Counted from the first letter of the stretch, positions 32,901 to 43,328 are shown. The stretch is 64,000 nucleotides of DNA from Crotophaga sulcirostris (GCA_013397455.1 VYZB01000224.1:1225496-1289495), one strand, 5' to 3'. Made by a program: numbers and translations. Notes: generated by a model from the sequence alone, not told the origin.

Positions 32901-35900
32901 GGCTTTCCGTCCAAACCTGCCATGAGCACAGGCTGGGTTACAGCAGCTGGGAACGCCTCCCGGGAGTAGGGTTTGAAATGAGGCAAACCAGAGACTCGAG
33001 AAGGAAAGTGAAAATATTGCCTGCGCTACAAAGAGCACGAGATGCAACGTCCCCAGGAGGAGCTCTGGGTACAGCTGGTGCCACAGTGGTGCAATCCCAT
33101 TCAGAAGGTCAATGTTCCTCATGAGCATTAGGCATGAGGGTCTCCAATGGGAAGAGCAGCACCAATCAAAACAATATATTGAGCTTCTCTGTTCCACACC
33201 ACCACCAAAACCAGTGATGGCAGTTTGAAATCCCATGCTGCTGGCACATCCTGTTCCCTCCAGTGACTGTCCCTATGCCTGGCTCAGCATGTCCTCCTCC
33301 TGTGGCTTTCTCAGGACCAGCCACCGCCACCACTCTCAAGGAGGAGAGAGAACACAATTTCACCCTGATCCCTGGAAGGAAATCAAAGGAAAATAAAAGG
33401 ATTCCAATTGTCAACCCACACATGCAAACAGCCCTGATGCCCTAAGGGGTCTGTGAGAAATCTGCTAGGAGATGGTTCCCCAGGGGTTTTGGAAGTTGTA
33501 GGACCATCTCTCACCTGAAAACCCATCCAGTTCCAACCCCTCTGCCATGGGCAGGGACACCTCCCACTGGATCAGGGGGCTCCAAGCCCCATCCAACCTG
33601 GCCTTGAACACCTCCAGGGATGGGGCAGCCACCACTTCCCTGGGCAACCTGGGCCAGGGCCTCCCCACCCTCACAGGACATCCTTGAGGGGCCCTTCCAA
33701 CTCAGGACATTCTATGATTCTATGAAAATGCCACAATAACATTGCTGAAAATGATCAGAAATGGCCTAATGCAGCAGGTAGTTAATGAATCTCCTGGAGA
33801 TAAAAACCCGTGTGGCTTGGTCACGGGCAGTTTGCTGGATCTGTTTTGAAATTTAAGCAGAGCCAGTTTGCAAAAATCATTGCAATGGCTCAGAGCAGGA
33901 AACACCCACAAACACACCAGAGCTGGAGCCGCTTTCCAGTAGGATTTTACTGCCTAAGAAAGAAGATAAAATTTTTAAATGAAGATTTTTCTTGAAAATA
34001 CGGTAAGGAGGAAATAAAACTGTAAGATTCCCTGCAGGGCGCCAGGCAGCTATTTATGGACCCATTCCTGGACTCTCTCAGCAAATCCCTGCTAGGGAAA
34101 CCAGAGATGAGCTGGCAAGATTGAACGGCAGGCTACAGGGAGGCTGCTGGAAATGATGCTGTTAAAGCTGCCTTCAAAAGGAGAGGCAGGAAAGCACAAC
34201 CTCTGAAAGGTTAAATGTAGAAAATGTGATAAAAGGAGCGAACCACACAAGTATAAAAATAATTTTAAAAGCCTTTTTCATAAATATCCCAATGTGGAAG
34301 TCAGCTAAAGCATCACAGAACCGATTCAGTGCAAGGACAAGACACAGAAGGAGCGCTTGGTAGAGAACAGGCAATAATAGAAAAGATATATGTACATATT
34401 TTTTACATGTATTTATTCACACTGAAGGTACTGGAGAGTTTACCAGGGTAAAATTTGTCGGTAGAGATGTTCTCAAATCTAGATGTCTCTAAAGGCTTGA
34501 AACAAAATGAGTCTGAACTGCAGAAAAATGCCAGGACCAGATGTTTTTTACTCTGAAGCAATAGAGATGAAATCTCTGCATTACTGGTAGCAGAAAGAAG
34601 TGGGACCTCGTCTCTGTTGGAGCAAAGGGAGGTTGCTAATGGGACGTCAGCTCATTGCTGGGTGGGTTTTTCCTGGAGCAGTTTTGGTAAGCTCAGAGGC
34701 CTCCGTTTTAAATTATAGAATCAGAATGGTTCAGGCTGGAAGAGACCTTAAAGCCCATCCAGTCCCACCCCCCTGCAGGGACACCTCCCACTGGATCAGG
34801 GTGCTCAAAGCCCCATCCAACCTGGCCTTGATCATTTCAAACCTGCCTCTACACGTTCTCCCACTGTGAGCATGAACTCATCTATGTCTAACACTACAAT
34901 CTTTTTATATCCAGATGCTCCTTTTACACCTTGATCTTCTACTGGCTTTTCCCCTTCACAATCCATTTGAAAAAAAGAAATTATTTCTCATTTTGCTCTA
35001 GCAGAGACCTTCTCTTCTGCCTTATTTTGCTCCGCTGCTTTTCCTGATCGGGAATTTCTTTCCCTACAACTGTGCTATAGAACTGTTTTAGATACAAAGC
35101 CAAGTTTAAAAACCAGCCAGGTGTCTTGGGTCCTTCTCAAGTCTCTGGGTGCTTAGAATCATAGAATCATTAAGGCTGGAAAAGACCTCCATGATCATCC
35201 AGTCCAACCGTTAGCCCAACCCCACCGTGCCTGCTAAACCATGTTCTGAAGTGCCACATCTACACGTTGTTTGAAGACCTCCAGGGATGGAGACTCCACC
35301 ACTGCCCTGGGCAGCCTGTTCCAATGCTTCACCACACTTTCAGTAATGAAATTTTTCCTAATACCCAACCTAAAACCTCCCCTGGTGCAACTTCAGGGCA
35401 TTTCCACTCATCCTATCACTTGTTACTTGGTTGAATAGACCAACACCCACCTCACCACAACCTCCTTCCAGGCATTTGTAGACAGTGAGGAGGTCTCCCC
35501 TCAGCCTCCTCTTCTCCAGGATAAACAACCCCAGGTCCCTCAGCCTGGGTCCTTCTGAAGACTCTGGGTGCTCCATGCTGTGAAGCTGGTTCTCCTCTGC
35601 TATGCAGTGATTTTTCAGCCTGCCTAATGCTCGTTTGCTCCCAGAGAAAATAAATTGGGAAGCAATTTCCTGCAGAGGAAACTCAAGCATTAAATAATGA
35701 ATACGTACAGTGAATAGGACATCCTGGTTGCGTGCCTACACCACAGATTCTCCAGTAGGTTTCCTGGTTCTGCTGTTTGCAAAAATATTTAATTTCATAA
35801 TTGATACCCTTTCTAGGTTATTACTCGGATATTTTTCAGGCTTACAAATGTTCCCATTTCTCTCATTGCACCAGCTCTTCCTTAAGGAAAGCCTCCCTGC

Positions 35901-38900
35901 TTATAAGATGCTCCTTTCCCCTGCTTCTCTAGTGATGACAGAGTCAGTTTTTGCTTTCTGGAGACTCTTTCTTTTTTGACTATGGCATGCATTTGCTCTG
36001 AGCCCTTCTCTTGTGTGTCCTTAACCGATTTCCATATAACTTCTGAGGGGTTAACTCTTTTAGCCTCTTTTTTTTACTTTTGTTTTAACCAGTTTTCTTG
36101 GGTTTTTAGGCAGTTGTCTTTTCTGAAATTGGCCTCCCAGGCAGTGGATTTTTTTTCAGTGTTTGCTGTGCCTGCAGCAATGCTGACCACAGCATAGTGG
36201 TCACTATTGCAGTGCATCTTATGCCTAACCAAGCCCAGAGCTGCCACCTGAAAGGAGGTTTTAGTGAGGTGGGTGCTGGTCTCACAAGTAAGAAGTGATA
36301 GGTTGAGAGGAAATGGCCTCAGGTTGCACCAGGGGAGGTTTAGATTGGATAGCAGGAAAAATTATTTACTGAAAGAGTGGTGAAGCACTGGAAGAGGCTG
36401 CCTGGGGAAGTGGTGGAGTCTCCATCCTTGGAGGTGTCCAAAAAGCGTGTAGAAGTGGCACTTCAGGACATGGTTTAGTAGGCACGGTGGGGTTGGGTTC
36501 ACGGTTGGACGGGATGATCGTGGAAGTATTTTCCAACCTTAATAATTTTGTGATGGGCTGCTAACAGGCTGATCCATGAAGCACTTAGCCTTGCATTTCT
36601 TTGCCATTTGACTTTAATCCAATTTTCTAGCAAGAGGCTGGATTCTCCCTTTATGATTGTGTTTCCTTCCTTCTCTGTCCTTCTGACTGCCTTTTGTAGG
36701 GCACGGGTTTGTGAAGTTCTTGTCATGAAACTGAAACCCTGGAGGAACAGCCTGAAAGAGGTCAAACCTGTCTGAAAGGTATCCGAATACCACGGCCCCC
36801 ATTGTGACGCCAATGAAGAAGAAGGTCGCGGTCGCCTGGTTCAGGCCACGCTGCTCACACACGAGGTCCCACTGAAACACAAGGCCAAAATGACACTTAG
36901 TGCCCAGTTCAGTCTCTGCTGCCTTTATCACACAGTATCACAGTATTACAAGGTTGGAAAGGACCTTTGAGATCATCGAGTCCAACCTATAACCCAACAC
37001 CAACACCAACCCAGCATCTAAACCCTGGCACTGAGTGCCTCAGCCAATCTCCTCTTAAACACCTCCAGGGTTGGTGACTCCACCACCTCCCTGGGCAGCG
37101 CATTCCAAAGGCCAATCACCCTTTCAGGGAAGAACTTTTTCCTAACATCAAACCTAAACCTCCCCTGACCAAGCTTCACTCCATGTCCTCTAGTTCTGTC
37201 CCTGGTCACCTGAGAGAAGAGACCAACCCCTGCCTGACTCCAACCTCCTTTTAGGCAGTTGTAGAGAGCAATGAGGTCACCCCTGAGCCTCCTCTTCTCC
37301 AGGCTAAACAGCCCCAGCTCCCTCAGTCGCTCCTCACAGGGCTTGTGCTCCAAACCCTTCACCATCTTCGTTGCTCTCCTCTGGACACACTCCAGTATCC
37401 TGACATCTTTTCCAAACTGAGGGGCCCAGAACTGCACACAGGACTCAAGGTGAGGCCTGACCAGTGCCGAGTACAGAGGGACGATACCTTCTCTGGTCAC
37501 ACCCCTTCCCTCTGGTGGGCAGCCACCATGTCTTGCATGGTGCTGAATCTGTGACCCTGGGATTGCCTGGCAAGGTGGGCATTTTCAGGGTGTCACACTG
37601 CAGTGAGATGTCATCATAGAATCATCTGGTTGCGAAAGACTTTTGAGATCATCGAGTCCAACTGTACCTGTCCACTACTAAACCAGATCCCTGAACACCT
37701 TGTCTACCCATCTTCTAAACACCTCCAGGGATGGGAACTCAACCACCTCCCTGGCAGCCTCTGCCAGTGCCTGAGAACCCTTTTCAGTGAAGAATTTTTT
37801 CCTAATGCAGCCTAAACCTGCCCTGGTGCAACAAGGCCGTTTCTGCTCATCCCACCACCTGTCACTTGGGAGAATTGCCCAACACCCACCTCACCACAAT
37901 CTCCTTTCAGGGAGTTGTAGACAGTGATGAGGTCTCCCCTCAGCCTCCTTTCCTCCAGGATAAACAGCCCCAGGTCCCTCAGCTGCTCTTCATAACCCCC
38001 TGTTCTCCAGCCCCTTCCCCAGCTCCGTTCCCTTCTCTGGATGCACTCCAGCACCTGAAGGTCCTTCTTGTAGGGAGGGGCCCAAACCTGAACACAGGAC
38101 TCGAGGTGTAAGATGTGCATCAACCTTCATTAGGGAACGTCATGTTGATACCCACTTATTGTTGCCTTGACCAGTTTCCTTTGCAGTTGTCTGTGCAGGG
38201 AGGGAAGGAGTCAGACCAAGTCCTTGCCCTTGATGCTAACTGACTGATTTCTCCCTGAGAAGTTAGTCTGGGCGTTCTTCCTAATGAAGTTAATGAGCAC
38301 TGTTTTACTCTCCTGGAGGTGCAAATGTCACTAATCATTACAGGATGCTGTGGCCAAACCGCAGAGTTAATTTCCTGTACCTACAAACTCGGCAAAAACC
38401 TGATTTAATCATCAACCCAGCCTTGCAGCCTCTCTGACAAGGCCAGCCAGACCTTGAGCAACCTTTCTTGTTGCAGGAGAAGTGACTCCAGAGAAAGCCC
38501 TGACCCCGTGAACATGTCCTGAGGCCACTGCAGTGTGGGTGCAGCATAACGAGGCTCCACGCTCAGCATCCGTGCTGGTACCTCCCCTGCTCCCCAGGAG
38601 TGCTTTACACCTTTCCCCCTGAAACAGGGCAGAGATCAGGTACAGACCTGGTGCACACCTGACCCTCACCTCCACGCCTGCCAAAAGGACAGGCTGGATT
38701 GATGGGCCCAGGTAAATTGTATGAGGCTTAACAAGGCCAGGTCCTGCACTTGGGTCATAACAACCCCACGGGGCCCTAAAGACCTGGGGAAGAGCAGCTG
38801 AGAAGCTGCCCAACAGAAAAGAACCTGGAGGTGCTGGGCATGAGCCAGCAGTGGCCCAGGTGGCCAAGAAGGCCAACAGCATCCTGGCTTGGATCAGCCA

Positions 38901-40651
38901 TAGGGTGGCCAGCACGAGCAGGGAAGGGATGGTCCCCCTGCACTTGGCACTAGTGAGGTCACACCTTGAATCCTGGGTTCAGGTTTGGGCCCCTCACTCC
39001 TCGAAGGACATTGAGGGACTGGAGCACATCCAGAGAAGGGAACGGAGCTGGGGAAGGGGCTGGAGAACAGGAGCTGTGGAAGCAGCTGAGGGACCTGGGG
39101 GTATTTTTAGTCTGGAGAAGAGGAGGCTGAGGGGAGACCTCATCACTGTCTACAACTGCCTGAAAGGAGGTTGTGGTGAGGTGGGTGTTGGTCTCTTCTC
39201 CCAAGTGACAGGTGATAGGACAAGAGGAAATGGCCTCAAGTTGTGCCAGGGGAGGTTTAGATGGGATATTAGGAAAAAATTATTTATGGGAAGAGTGGTG
39301 ACGCATTGGAAGGGGCTGCCCAGGGAAGTGGTTGAGTCCCCATCCCTGGAGGGGTTCAAAAACCATGTAGACTCGGCACTTTGGGACATGGTTTAGTAGT
39401 CACAGTGGGGTTGGGCTGAGGATTGGACTGGATGAGCTTAGAGGTCTTTTCCAACCTTAATGATTCTGTGGGAAGCAGGGCGATGGGGATGAGGCACCAC
39501 CTCTAGGTTAACACTTGGCCCTGCTCTCACTGAGACAGTCAGCACGATCATTTCCAACCCAGCTGAGCCCCTTTTGTCTGACCAAGCTGCCCCCTTCCCT
39601 AAGGCTTCCTGTGATTTGGGCCACTTTTCAAGGAAGGTAAAGCATTAACACCCAAGGGTACCACTGTCAGTCCTAGCAAAGTGTTTCAGAAGGTGGGCAG
39701 TTAATGTTTGATGGGCAGGGACCTTGGACAGGCTCAAGGTTATGGCTGGCCATGCTGCAGGAGGCATCTTGCAGGAGGCTCTTGAAGAGCACGTTTGGCT
39801 TGAGAACAAGAGACACTGGTAGTAAGAGAAGAGAGGGGCATGATCTTGGGGAGGAGAAGAGGAAGCCCAACATCGGTGACGAGGGGTGGCCAAGGACATA
39901 GAAGATGCTGTGTGGCCAAGCAAAGAAAATCCTATGTGCGTGTCTTCCCCCCCATCTCTCAATGACCTGGAGAAATGAAGATGCTTAGAACAAGAAATTA
40001 TGGCTTCTTAGTATCAGTCTAAGCAACATAATAACAATATTTTTATAACAATATTATCATAATATTATTATATGGTACTACTACTAATAATTTTTTTTAA
40101 AGTTGGCTTATAACTCTAAGCTTCAGAGAGATTCCCCATCTCAGGAAACCTTCTCTAAACAAATCATTTCCACTGGTTAAAAGGCAAAGATTCCCCTCTG
40201 ATTCTGTGCACCCAGCGAGCACCTCTCCATCTACTCCTCAAAACACTGAGCTAATTTCATTTTTTGGCATTACCTGGGTGGAGATGGTGGAGGTGAACTG
40301 TGAGTGGTCATAGGCCCATCCGTGCTGGCAGTGCTGGGTGATGGAGTCATTTTCTGGTTGCAGAGAAGAGTTGAGAAGTAGGTGGAACTGAGGCTGCAAG
40401 AACATCTCACAGGACTTGAAAGTGCCGTCAGGCTCCCGGGGGATGCTGATGAGCAGAACTTCCTCCGTGGTGAGGTTCACAAATGCCTCTTGGTTTGGAA
40501 TTGCACAGTGATGAGAAGGGGTAGCAGCAAGAAAATTGTGCAGCAGGAAATGCATGGGAAGGTTGATCCTTGGGAGGCAGAGGATAAACAAAATCAAGAT
40601 CTGGAATCTGCCAAAGCCACCAATTTCCAGTAAAAGGTCCTCGAATTTCAT
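23732..40651 (-). CDS. SLC22A7: Organic anion transporter 2, SLC22 family, 9 coding exons
   Basis: This is a plasma-membrane transporter of the major facilitator superfamily. Mammalian SLC22A7 carries organic anions, nucleobases, nucleotides and creatinine, mainly in liver and kidney. Nine exons join into an intact 522-codon frame; exons 2, 3, 4, 7 and 8 are 104, 155, 169, 215 and 109 bases, sizes I recall as typical of OAT genes. Helix 1 lies in exon 1, followed by the extracellular loop with N-glycosylation sequons at Asn59, Asn94 and Asn101. The signatures LSDRFGRK (loop 2-3, around residue 162), WVPESARWL (around 270-278), SELYPTVLR and [12 protein letters not shown] are all present. The start [17 protein letters not shown] aligns with the family start and has A at -3. 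SLC22A7 rather than another SLC22 member is supported by sequence and by TTBK1 lying next door. The C-terminus is about 20 residues shorter than human unless a further exon exists. Confidence 0.93.
23943..25431. other. SLC22A7: SLC22A7 intron 8
   Basis: It holds one CR1 copy at 25020-25222. 23943-25019 is unique AT-moderate sequence with nothing recognised. Confidence 0.85.
25020..25222 (+). mobile_element. CR1 3' end, group C
   Basis: A 200-base copy, from AGATTAGATATCAGGAAAAA to ATTATTCTATAATA. It contains GGTACGGTTGGACTCGATGA of the group. Confidence 0.9.
25432..25540 (-). CDS. SLC22A7: SLC22A7 coding exon 8
   Basis: This 109-base exon encodes [20 protein letters not shown] and [12 protein letters not shown], helix 10 and the start of helix 11. 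The acceptor TTTCCTCCTAG lies only about 43 bases from a CR1 copy. Confidence 0.95.
25583..25858 (+). mobile_element. CR1 fragment, group C
   Basis: About 275 bases starting in the ORF2 C-terminus ([13 protein letters not shown] remnant) and ending AATTCTATGATTCTGGGATG. Its 5' end lies next to the exon 8 acceptor. Confidence 0.9.
26206..26517 (+). mobile_element. CR1 fragment, group D
   Basis: About 310 bases, beginning AGGAAAGCTGGGGAGGGG and ending CAATTCTATAATTCTATGAC. It is 115 bases past the exon 7 donor. Confidence 0.9.
26632..26846 (-). CDS. SLC22A7: SLC22A7 coding exon 7
   Basis: This 215-base exon encodes [20 protein letters not shown] through [11 protein letters not shown], helices 7 to 9. 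The donor is GTGAGA. Confidence 0.95.
26934..27043 (-). CDS. SLC22A7: SLC22A7 coding exon 6
   Basis: This 110-base exon encodes [20 protein letters not shown] through [11 protein letters not shown], the rest of the loop and the start of helix 7. The intron to exon 7 is only 87 bases. Confidence 0.93.
27480..27497. repeat. Poly(A) run
   Basis: Eighteen A in a row follow AATACAGAATATGT. No LINE or SINE body is recognisable upstream, so it is treated as a simple repeat. Confidence 0.9.
28251..28264. repeat. (AG)7 microsatellite
   Basis: Seven AG units in SLC22A7 intron 5, about 45 bases upstream of the end of exon 5 on the plus-strand map. Confidence 0.9.
28310..28427 (-). CDS. SLC22A7: SLC22A7 coding exon 5
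   Basis: This 118-base exon encodes [20 protein letters not shown] through DFAVSPE, the start of the large intracellular loop. It leaves in phase 0 at a GTGAGC donor. Confidence 0.94.
28880..29158 (-). mobile_element. CR1 fragment, group E
   Basis: It starts CAGAATCATAGAATTACAGA and contains GGACAACCCCAACATTCACA. This group is rarer here; the only other long copy is at 42285-42618. Confidence 0.85.
29835..30330 (-). mobile_element. CR1 fragment, group C
   Basis: About 495 bases, from ATCATGGAATCATAGAATTG to the CCCAAAACTGAACACGGGAT segment. The ORF2 C-terminus on the minus strand includes [19 protein letters not shown]. Confidence 0.9.
30380..30548 (-). CDS. SLC22A7: SLC22A7 coding exon 4
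   Basis: This 169-base exon encodes [20 protein letters not shown] through LLSIVCLW, helices 5 and 6. The donor is GTGAGT. An antisense-sized CR1 copy in gene orientation ends 50 bases past the donor. Confidence 0.95.
30829..31002 (-). mobile_element. CR1 3' end, group D
   Basis: It starts ATCATAGAATCATAGATAGG and breaks off at CTCTGGGCAACCTGG next to the single N. Confidence 0.88.
31003..31003. other. Single undetermined base between two CR1 copies
   Basis: One N separates two same-strand group D copies, with unique sequence from 31004 to about 31049. It may be a contig join or an unresolved base. Confidence 0.9.
31050..31580 (-). mobile_element. CR1 fragment, group D
   Basis: About 530 bases, from CATCATGGAATGGTTTGGGT through the 3' UTR and ORF2 C-terminus to CTCCAACAGATCCAGGTCC. 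It is the longest group D copy in the window. Confidence 0.9.
32762..32916 (-). CDS. SLC22A7: SLC22A7 coding exon 3
   Basis: This 155-base exon encodes [20 protein letters not shown] through [17 protein letters not shown], helices 3 and 4. The donor is GTAAGT. Confidence 0.95.
33521..33678 (-). mobile_element. CR1 internal piece, group D, lacking its 3' tail
   Basis: It runs from ATCCAGTTCCAACCCCTCTG to CCTCCCCACCCTCACAGG. The usual tail at the left is missing, and it abuts a CR1 tail in the opposite orientation. Confidence 0.85.
33679..33725 (+). mobile_element. CR1 3' tail, group E
   Basis: Only about 47 bases: GGGGCCCTTCCAACTCAGG and then ATTCTATGATTCTATGA. It directly joins the inverted group D piece. 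Confidence 0.8.
34716..34838 (-). mobile_element. CR1 3' end, group D
   Basis: A 123-base copy starting ATAGAATCAGAATGGTTCAGG, with an internal deletion in the CCATGGGCAGGG block. Confidence 0.85.
35155..35549 (-). mobile_element. CR1 fragment, group B
   Basis: About 395 bases, from AGAATCATAGAATCATTAAGG to CCCAGGTCCCTCAGCC. Its ORF2 remnant on the minus strand includes [19 protein letters not shown]. Confidence 0.9.
36243..36555 (+). mobile_element. CR1 fragment, group B
   Basis: About 310 bases, from CACCTGAAAGGAGGTTTTAG to CCAACCTTAATAATTTTGTG. It lies in intron 2, antisense to the gene. Confidence 0.9.
36768..36871 (-). CDS. SLC22A7: SLC22A7 coding exon 2
   Basis: This 104-base exon encodes [20 protein letters not shown] through FGYLSDR, helix 2 and the start of the MFS loop motif. 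The donor reads CAG|GTTTGA. A CR1 copy begins 59 bases upstream of the acceptor. Confidence 0.95.
36930..37501 (-). mobile_element. CR1 fragment, group A
   Basis: About 570 bases with the tail CACAGTATCACAGTATTACA. On the minus strand a continuous remnant of the ORF2 end survives, from [20 protein letters not shown] to [19 protein letters not shown]. It looks comparatively young. Confidence 0.92.
37613..38115 (-). mobile_element. CR1 fragment, group C
   Basis: About 500 bases, from ATCATAGAATCATCTGGTTG to the AACACAGGACTCGAGGTGT segment. It lies 111 bases from the preceding copy in the same orientation. Confidence 0.9.
38689..39472 (+). mobile_element. CR1 fragment, group B, longest copy
   Basis: About 780 bases. 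It reaches further into ORF2 than any other copy here ([17 protein letters not shown], then [39 protein letters not shown]) and ends CCAACCTTAATGATTCTGTG. Frames are broken, so it cannot be active. Confidence 0.92.
40274..40651 (-). CDS. SLC22A7: SLC22A7 coding exon 1
   Basis: These 378 coding bases encode residues 1-126: the cytosolic N-terminus, helix 1 ([20 protein letters not shown]) and the large extracellular loop with [12 protein letters not shown]. The exon ends STISTQ in phase 0 at a GTAATG donor. Confidence 0.95.
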
Positions 40652-41017
40652 CTTTTCTATGGAGTTTGCTCATTCAGAGCAGCTTGCAAAGTGGTCTCTG
40701 TCCTTGGAGCTCAGCTTCCCATGGCTTTTCATACAGTCACTTCGTTGGACTTTGAGACCTTGCTGAAAGGTTGTAAAAAGCTGCAGTGGAACCTCTCTGT
40801 CTGGGGTAGAGCCAAAGGAATTGCCTTGTGTGCACACAACACGTCCATTGTAAGTGGACCCAGCACAGGGTGCCTCATCTTTTTGGAGTCCTTTCCTCCT
40901 GTTGTGGTCTTTGAGAGAGGGATCCAGGCTGGGAAAGGAGGCTGCGGGGAGAGGGCTGTGAAAGCACTGTGGTTTCTGGTGGGGGGAAGCTCTTCTGGTG
41001 TGGGACCTGTTAGAGTG

Positions 41018-41255
41018 AGTCCAGAGGAGGCCACGAAGGTGATGGCTGGAGCACCTCCATGTGAGGGCAGGTGGGAGAGTTGGGGTTGTGCAGCCTGGAG
41101 AAGAGAAGGATCCAGGGAGACCTCAGAGCAGCCTCTGAAAGGGGGCTCCAGGAAAGCTGGGGAGGGGCTCTTGATCAGGGAGTGCAGGGATAGGATGAGG
41201 GGAAATGGTTTTCAGCTGGAAGAGGGGAGATCGAGATGAGATCTTGGGAAGAAAT
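41018..41255 (+). mobile_element. CR1 internal piece, group D, 3' truncated
   Basis: It runs from GAGTCCAGAGGAGGCCACGA to GATCTTGGGAAGAAATG and then stops. The 3' UTR and tail are missing, the reverse of normal 5' truncation. Confidence 0.85.
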
Positions 41256-42219
41256 GTGGCACAGGTGAAGTTCCAGTTCTGCCTACTAGCTGGGCACTGC
41301 CAAGCTCTGCCAGCCTGCACTCCTTGGCTGGTGACCACCTGCCTCAGTACCTGAGTGTAGCCAGAAGGGGCTGTTGGACAGCAGGTAGAGATGAGGAGGT
41401 CCAGAAAGCTCTTCATAGCACCTCCTGCACCTGCTGAATGCTGAGGCTGAGTGTGGCCCAGCTGATAAATGCTGCAGAGAACACTGAGCAGGATAACACC
41501 ATGGGGTCGTGCTTCCAAGGCAAAGGATGCCATGCTGTGACCTTAGGAGATGTTTGCTCTTTCCAGCAGCGTTCCTGGCTGTCCTTGTCCAACAAACGTG
41601 CTACCCCAGTCTTTGCTACGAACCATTTCAATGCTCATTCTGGGATGAGCACACAGGAGTGAAGTGGGGACATCTGACAGCGCTGTGCCTCCAGGGTTAC
41701 AGTTTAAGCTGAAGTTGAACTGCAGGACAAACTGTTTTTTTCTTCACCACTGGTCTTCTAAGAGCAAGGAACCGAAATTCTCGTTGATGTGCTGCTGCAT
41801 ATTTAAACTGCAAAGCAGCTCCAGCCTCACGGTCAGAAGCGACGTCGTGGGTCGTTGGTCTGGGGCTCCCAGGGCTCTGCTGCTCGCACTGCAGTGCCTT
41901 AAAATGTACATCAGTTGGTCGTTGCACTTCTCTAACCCAAACCTGTCCATTTAACCAGTCACCAGGTTTAGTTAATGACCAAACGCTGCGGCTGACTATG
42001 CTACCTTGGTTAATTAGACCCAGGGCCTGACTCAAACAGCTTGGACTTTCCTGGAAGTGGTGAAATCAGGACTCCTCTGCTGCTATTTTCACGTATAAAG
42101 CTGGAAAGAAGTGCTTAATTTTACTTCACATGTGCACAAGTTTCTTCTGCAGTCTTTCTTCTCCTTGTCAGGATGCCAACTACTTGTCAAGAGGGAAGGT
42201 TATTAAATGACTTGGTCAC

Positions 42220-42284
42220 GAATCATAGAATTATAGAATGGTTGGTGTTGGAAGGGACCATAAAACCCATCCAGTTCCAACCCC
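42220..42284 (-). mobile_element. CR1 3' end, group D
   Basis: About 65 bases, from CGAATCATAGAATTATAGAA to CATCCAGTTCCAACCCC. It abuts a plus-strand group E copy. Confidence 0.82.
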
Positions 42285-42618
42285 AAGAGGGCAACCTTGT
42301 CCTGGAATGCATCCAGCACAGCATGGCCAGCCAGGTGACAGAGGGGATTGTCCTGCTCTGGACCCAAGGGAATGGCAGGAAGATGTGCCAGGGGAGGGTG
42401 AGGTTGGACATCAGGACAAGGTTCTTCCCCCAGAGGCTGGTGGAGCACTGGCACAGCTCCCCAGGGCAGCAGTCACAGCCTGACAATATTCCAGAAGGGT
42501 TTGGCCAACGCCCTCAGCCCCACGGTGTGAATGTTGGGGTTGGCCTGTGCAGGGACAGGAGTTGGACTGATGGTCCTTGTGGGTCCCTTCCAACTCAGGA
42601 CATCCTATGATTCTATGA
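42285..42618 (+). mobile_element. CR1 fragment, group E
   Basis: About 330 bases, including GGGAGGGTGAGGTTGGACAT, GGGTTTGGCCAACGCCCTC and the tail CATCCTATGATTCTATGAA. It joins directly to an inverted group D tail. Confidence 0.88.
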
Positions 42619-43328
42619 ACTTTCTCATGTAAACCCAAGCATCCCTGAGCTACTGTGTCGAGTAACTGAGATTTCAGTTTTTATTTTTCTGCTCTGTATT
42701 TGGGTGGGTTTCCTCTGCACTTTGCAGTTTCAGCAGTACAGGAACTGACTTGGGCTTCAATAAGACACTCACCCAATGCTCCATCTCCAACGCTAGCAAG
42801 AAGGCTGGGAAAGAATGTAGGAACAGGACATTTATGTAGTACCACTTTCCAGATATTCTTCTTGCCTCCAACCTATTCCTTGTTTAAAGATGCAGCTTTT
42901 CTGACTCCTCCTATTACATGCATTGTCCCAAACTGGATGGTTATTGACAGCTTTCAATTTACATCTCTGCTATGGACTAAAATTCCAACATAATTTTATT
43001 TTTCAGGTAATTTTAGATGCCTGCAAACAGGCTGTGTTTTCACGTAATATCATGTATGTAATTACTGACATGCAGTCCATGTCTTTATATCAGTTTATTC
43101 CAGTACACAAGTTTCTGAAGGTCCTTAATTCATCTCTTTTTGCACCACATCTCCTGAGCCATGCATTAAAACTTTGCACCCCCTGTCCACCTGCCTGTCC
43201 GTCTGTCCTGCATGTGGCATTGAGAATAAGTCAGAGAACGTGGCTGAAGGGAGCTCCTCAGTGCAAACTACTGTGTGGCCCTTCCTTGGCCAAGGTGGCT
43301 GTTCCATAATGTCCTTCCTGCTCTCAAC

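Larger units (their letters stand above)
32917..36767. other. SLC22A7: SLC22A7 intron 2
   Basis: It holds CR1 pieces at 33521-33725, 34716-34838, 35155-35549 and 36243-36555. The sequence between them is unique and non-coding as far as I can see. Confidence 0.85.
36872..40273. other. SLC22A7: SLC22A7 intron 1
   Basis: Three large CR1 copies (36930-37501, 37613-38115, 38689-39472) make up over half of it. 40018-40104 is AT-rich with many ATTAT and AATATT steps. Nothing else is recognised. Confidence 0.85.

Noticed and set aside
36930..39472. Frames such as 37018-37500 and 38851-39396 as possible genes
   Set aside because: They are remnants of CR1 ORF2; the [13 protein letters not shown] and [10 protein letters not shown] segments recur in dozens of copies.
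40018..40104. AT-rich tract as a possible origin or matrix-attachment site
   Set aside because: AT-richness alone in an intron is no evidence of either function.
41123..41533. Frame on the minus strand with a signal-peptide-like start, considered as an extra 5' exon of SLC22A7
   Set aside because: SLC22A7 exon 1 is complete at 40651 and begins at the family start. The frame matches no SLC22 protein and partly overlaps a CR1 piece.
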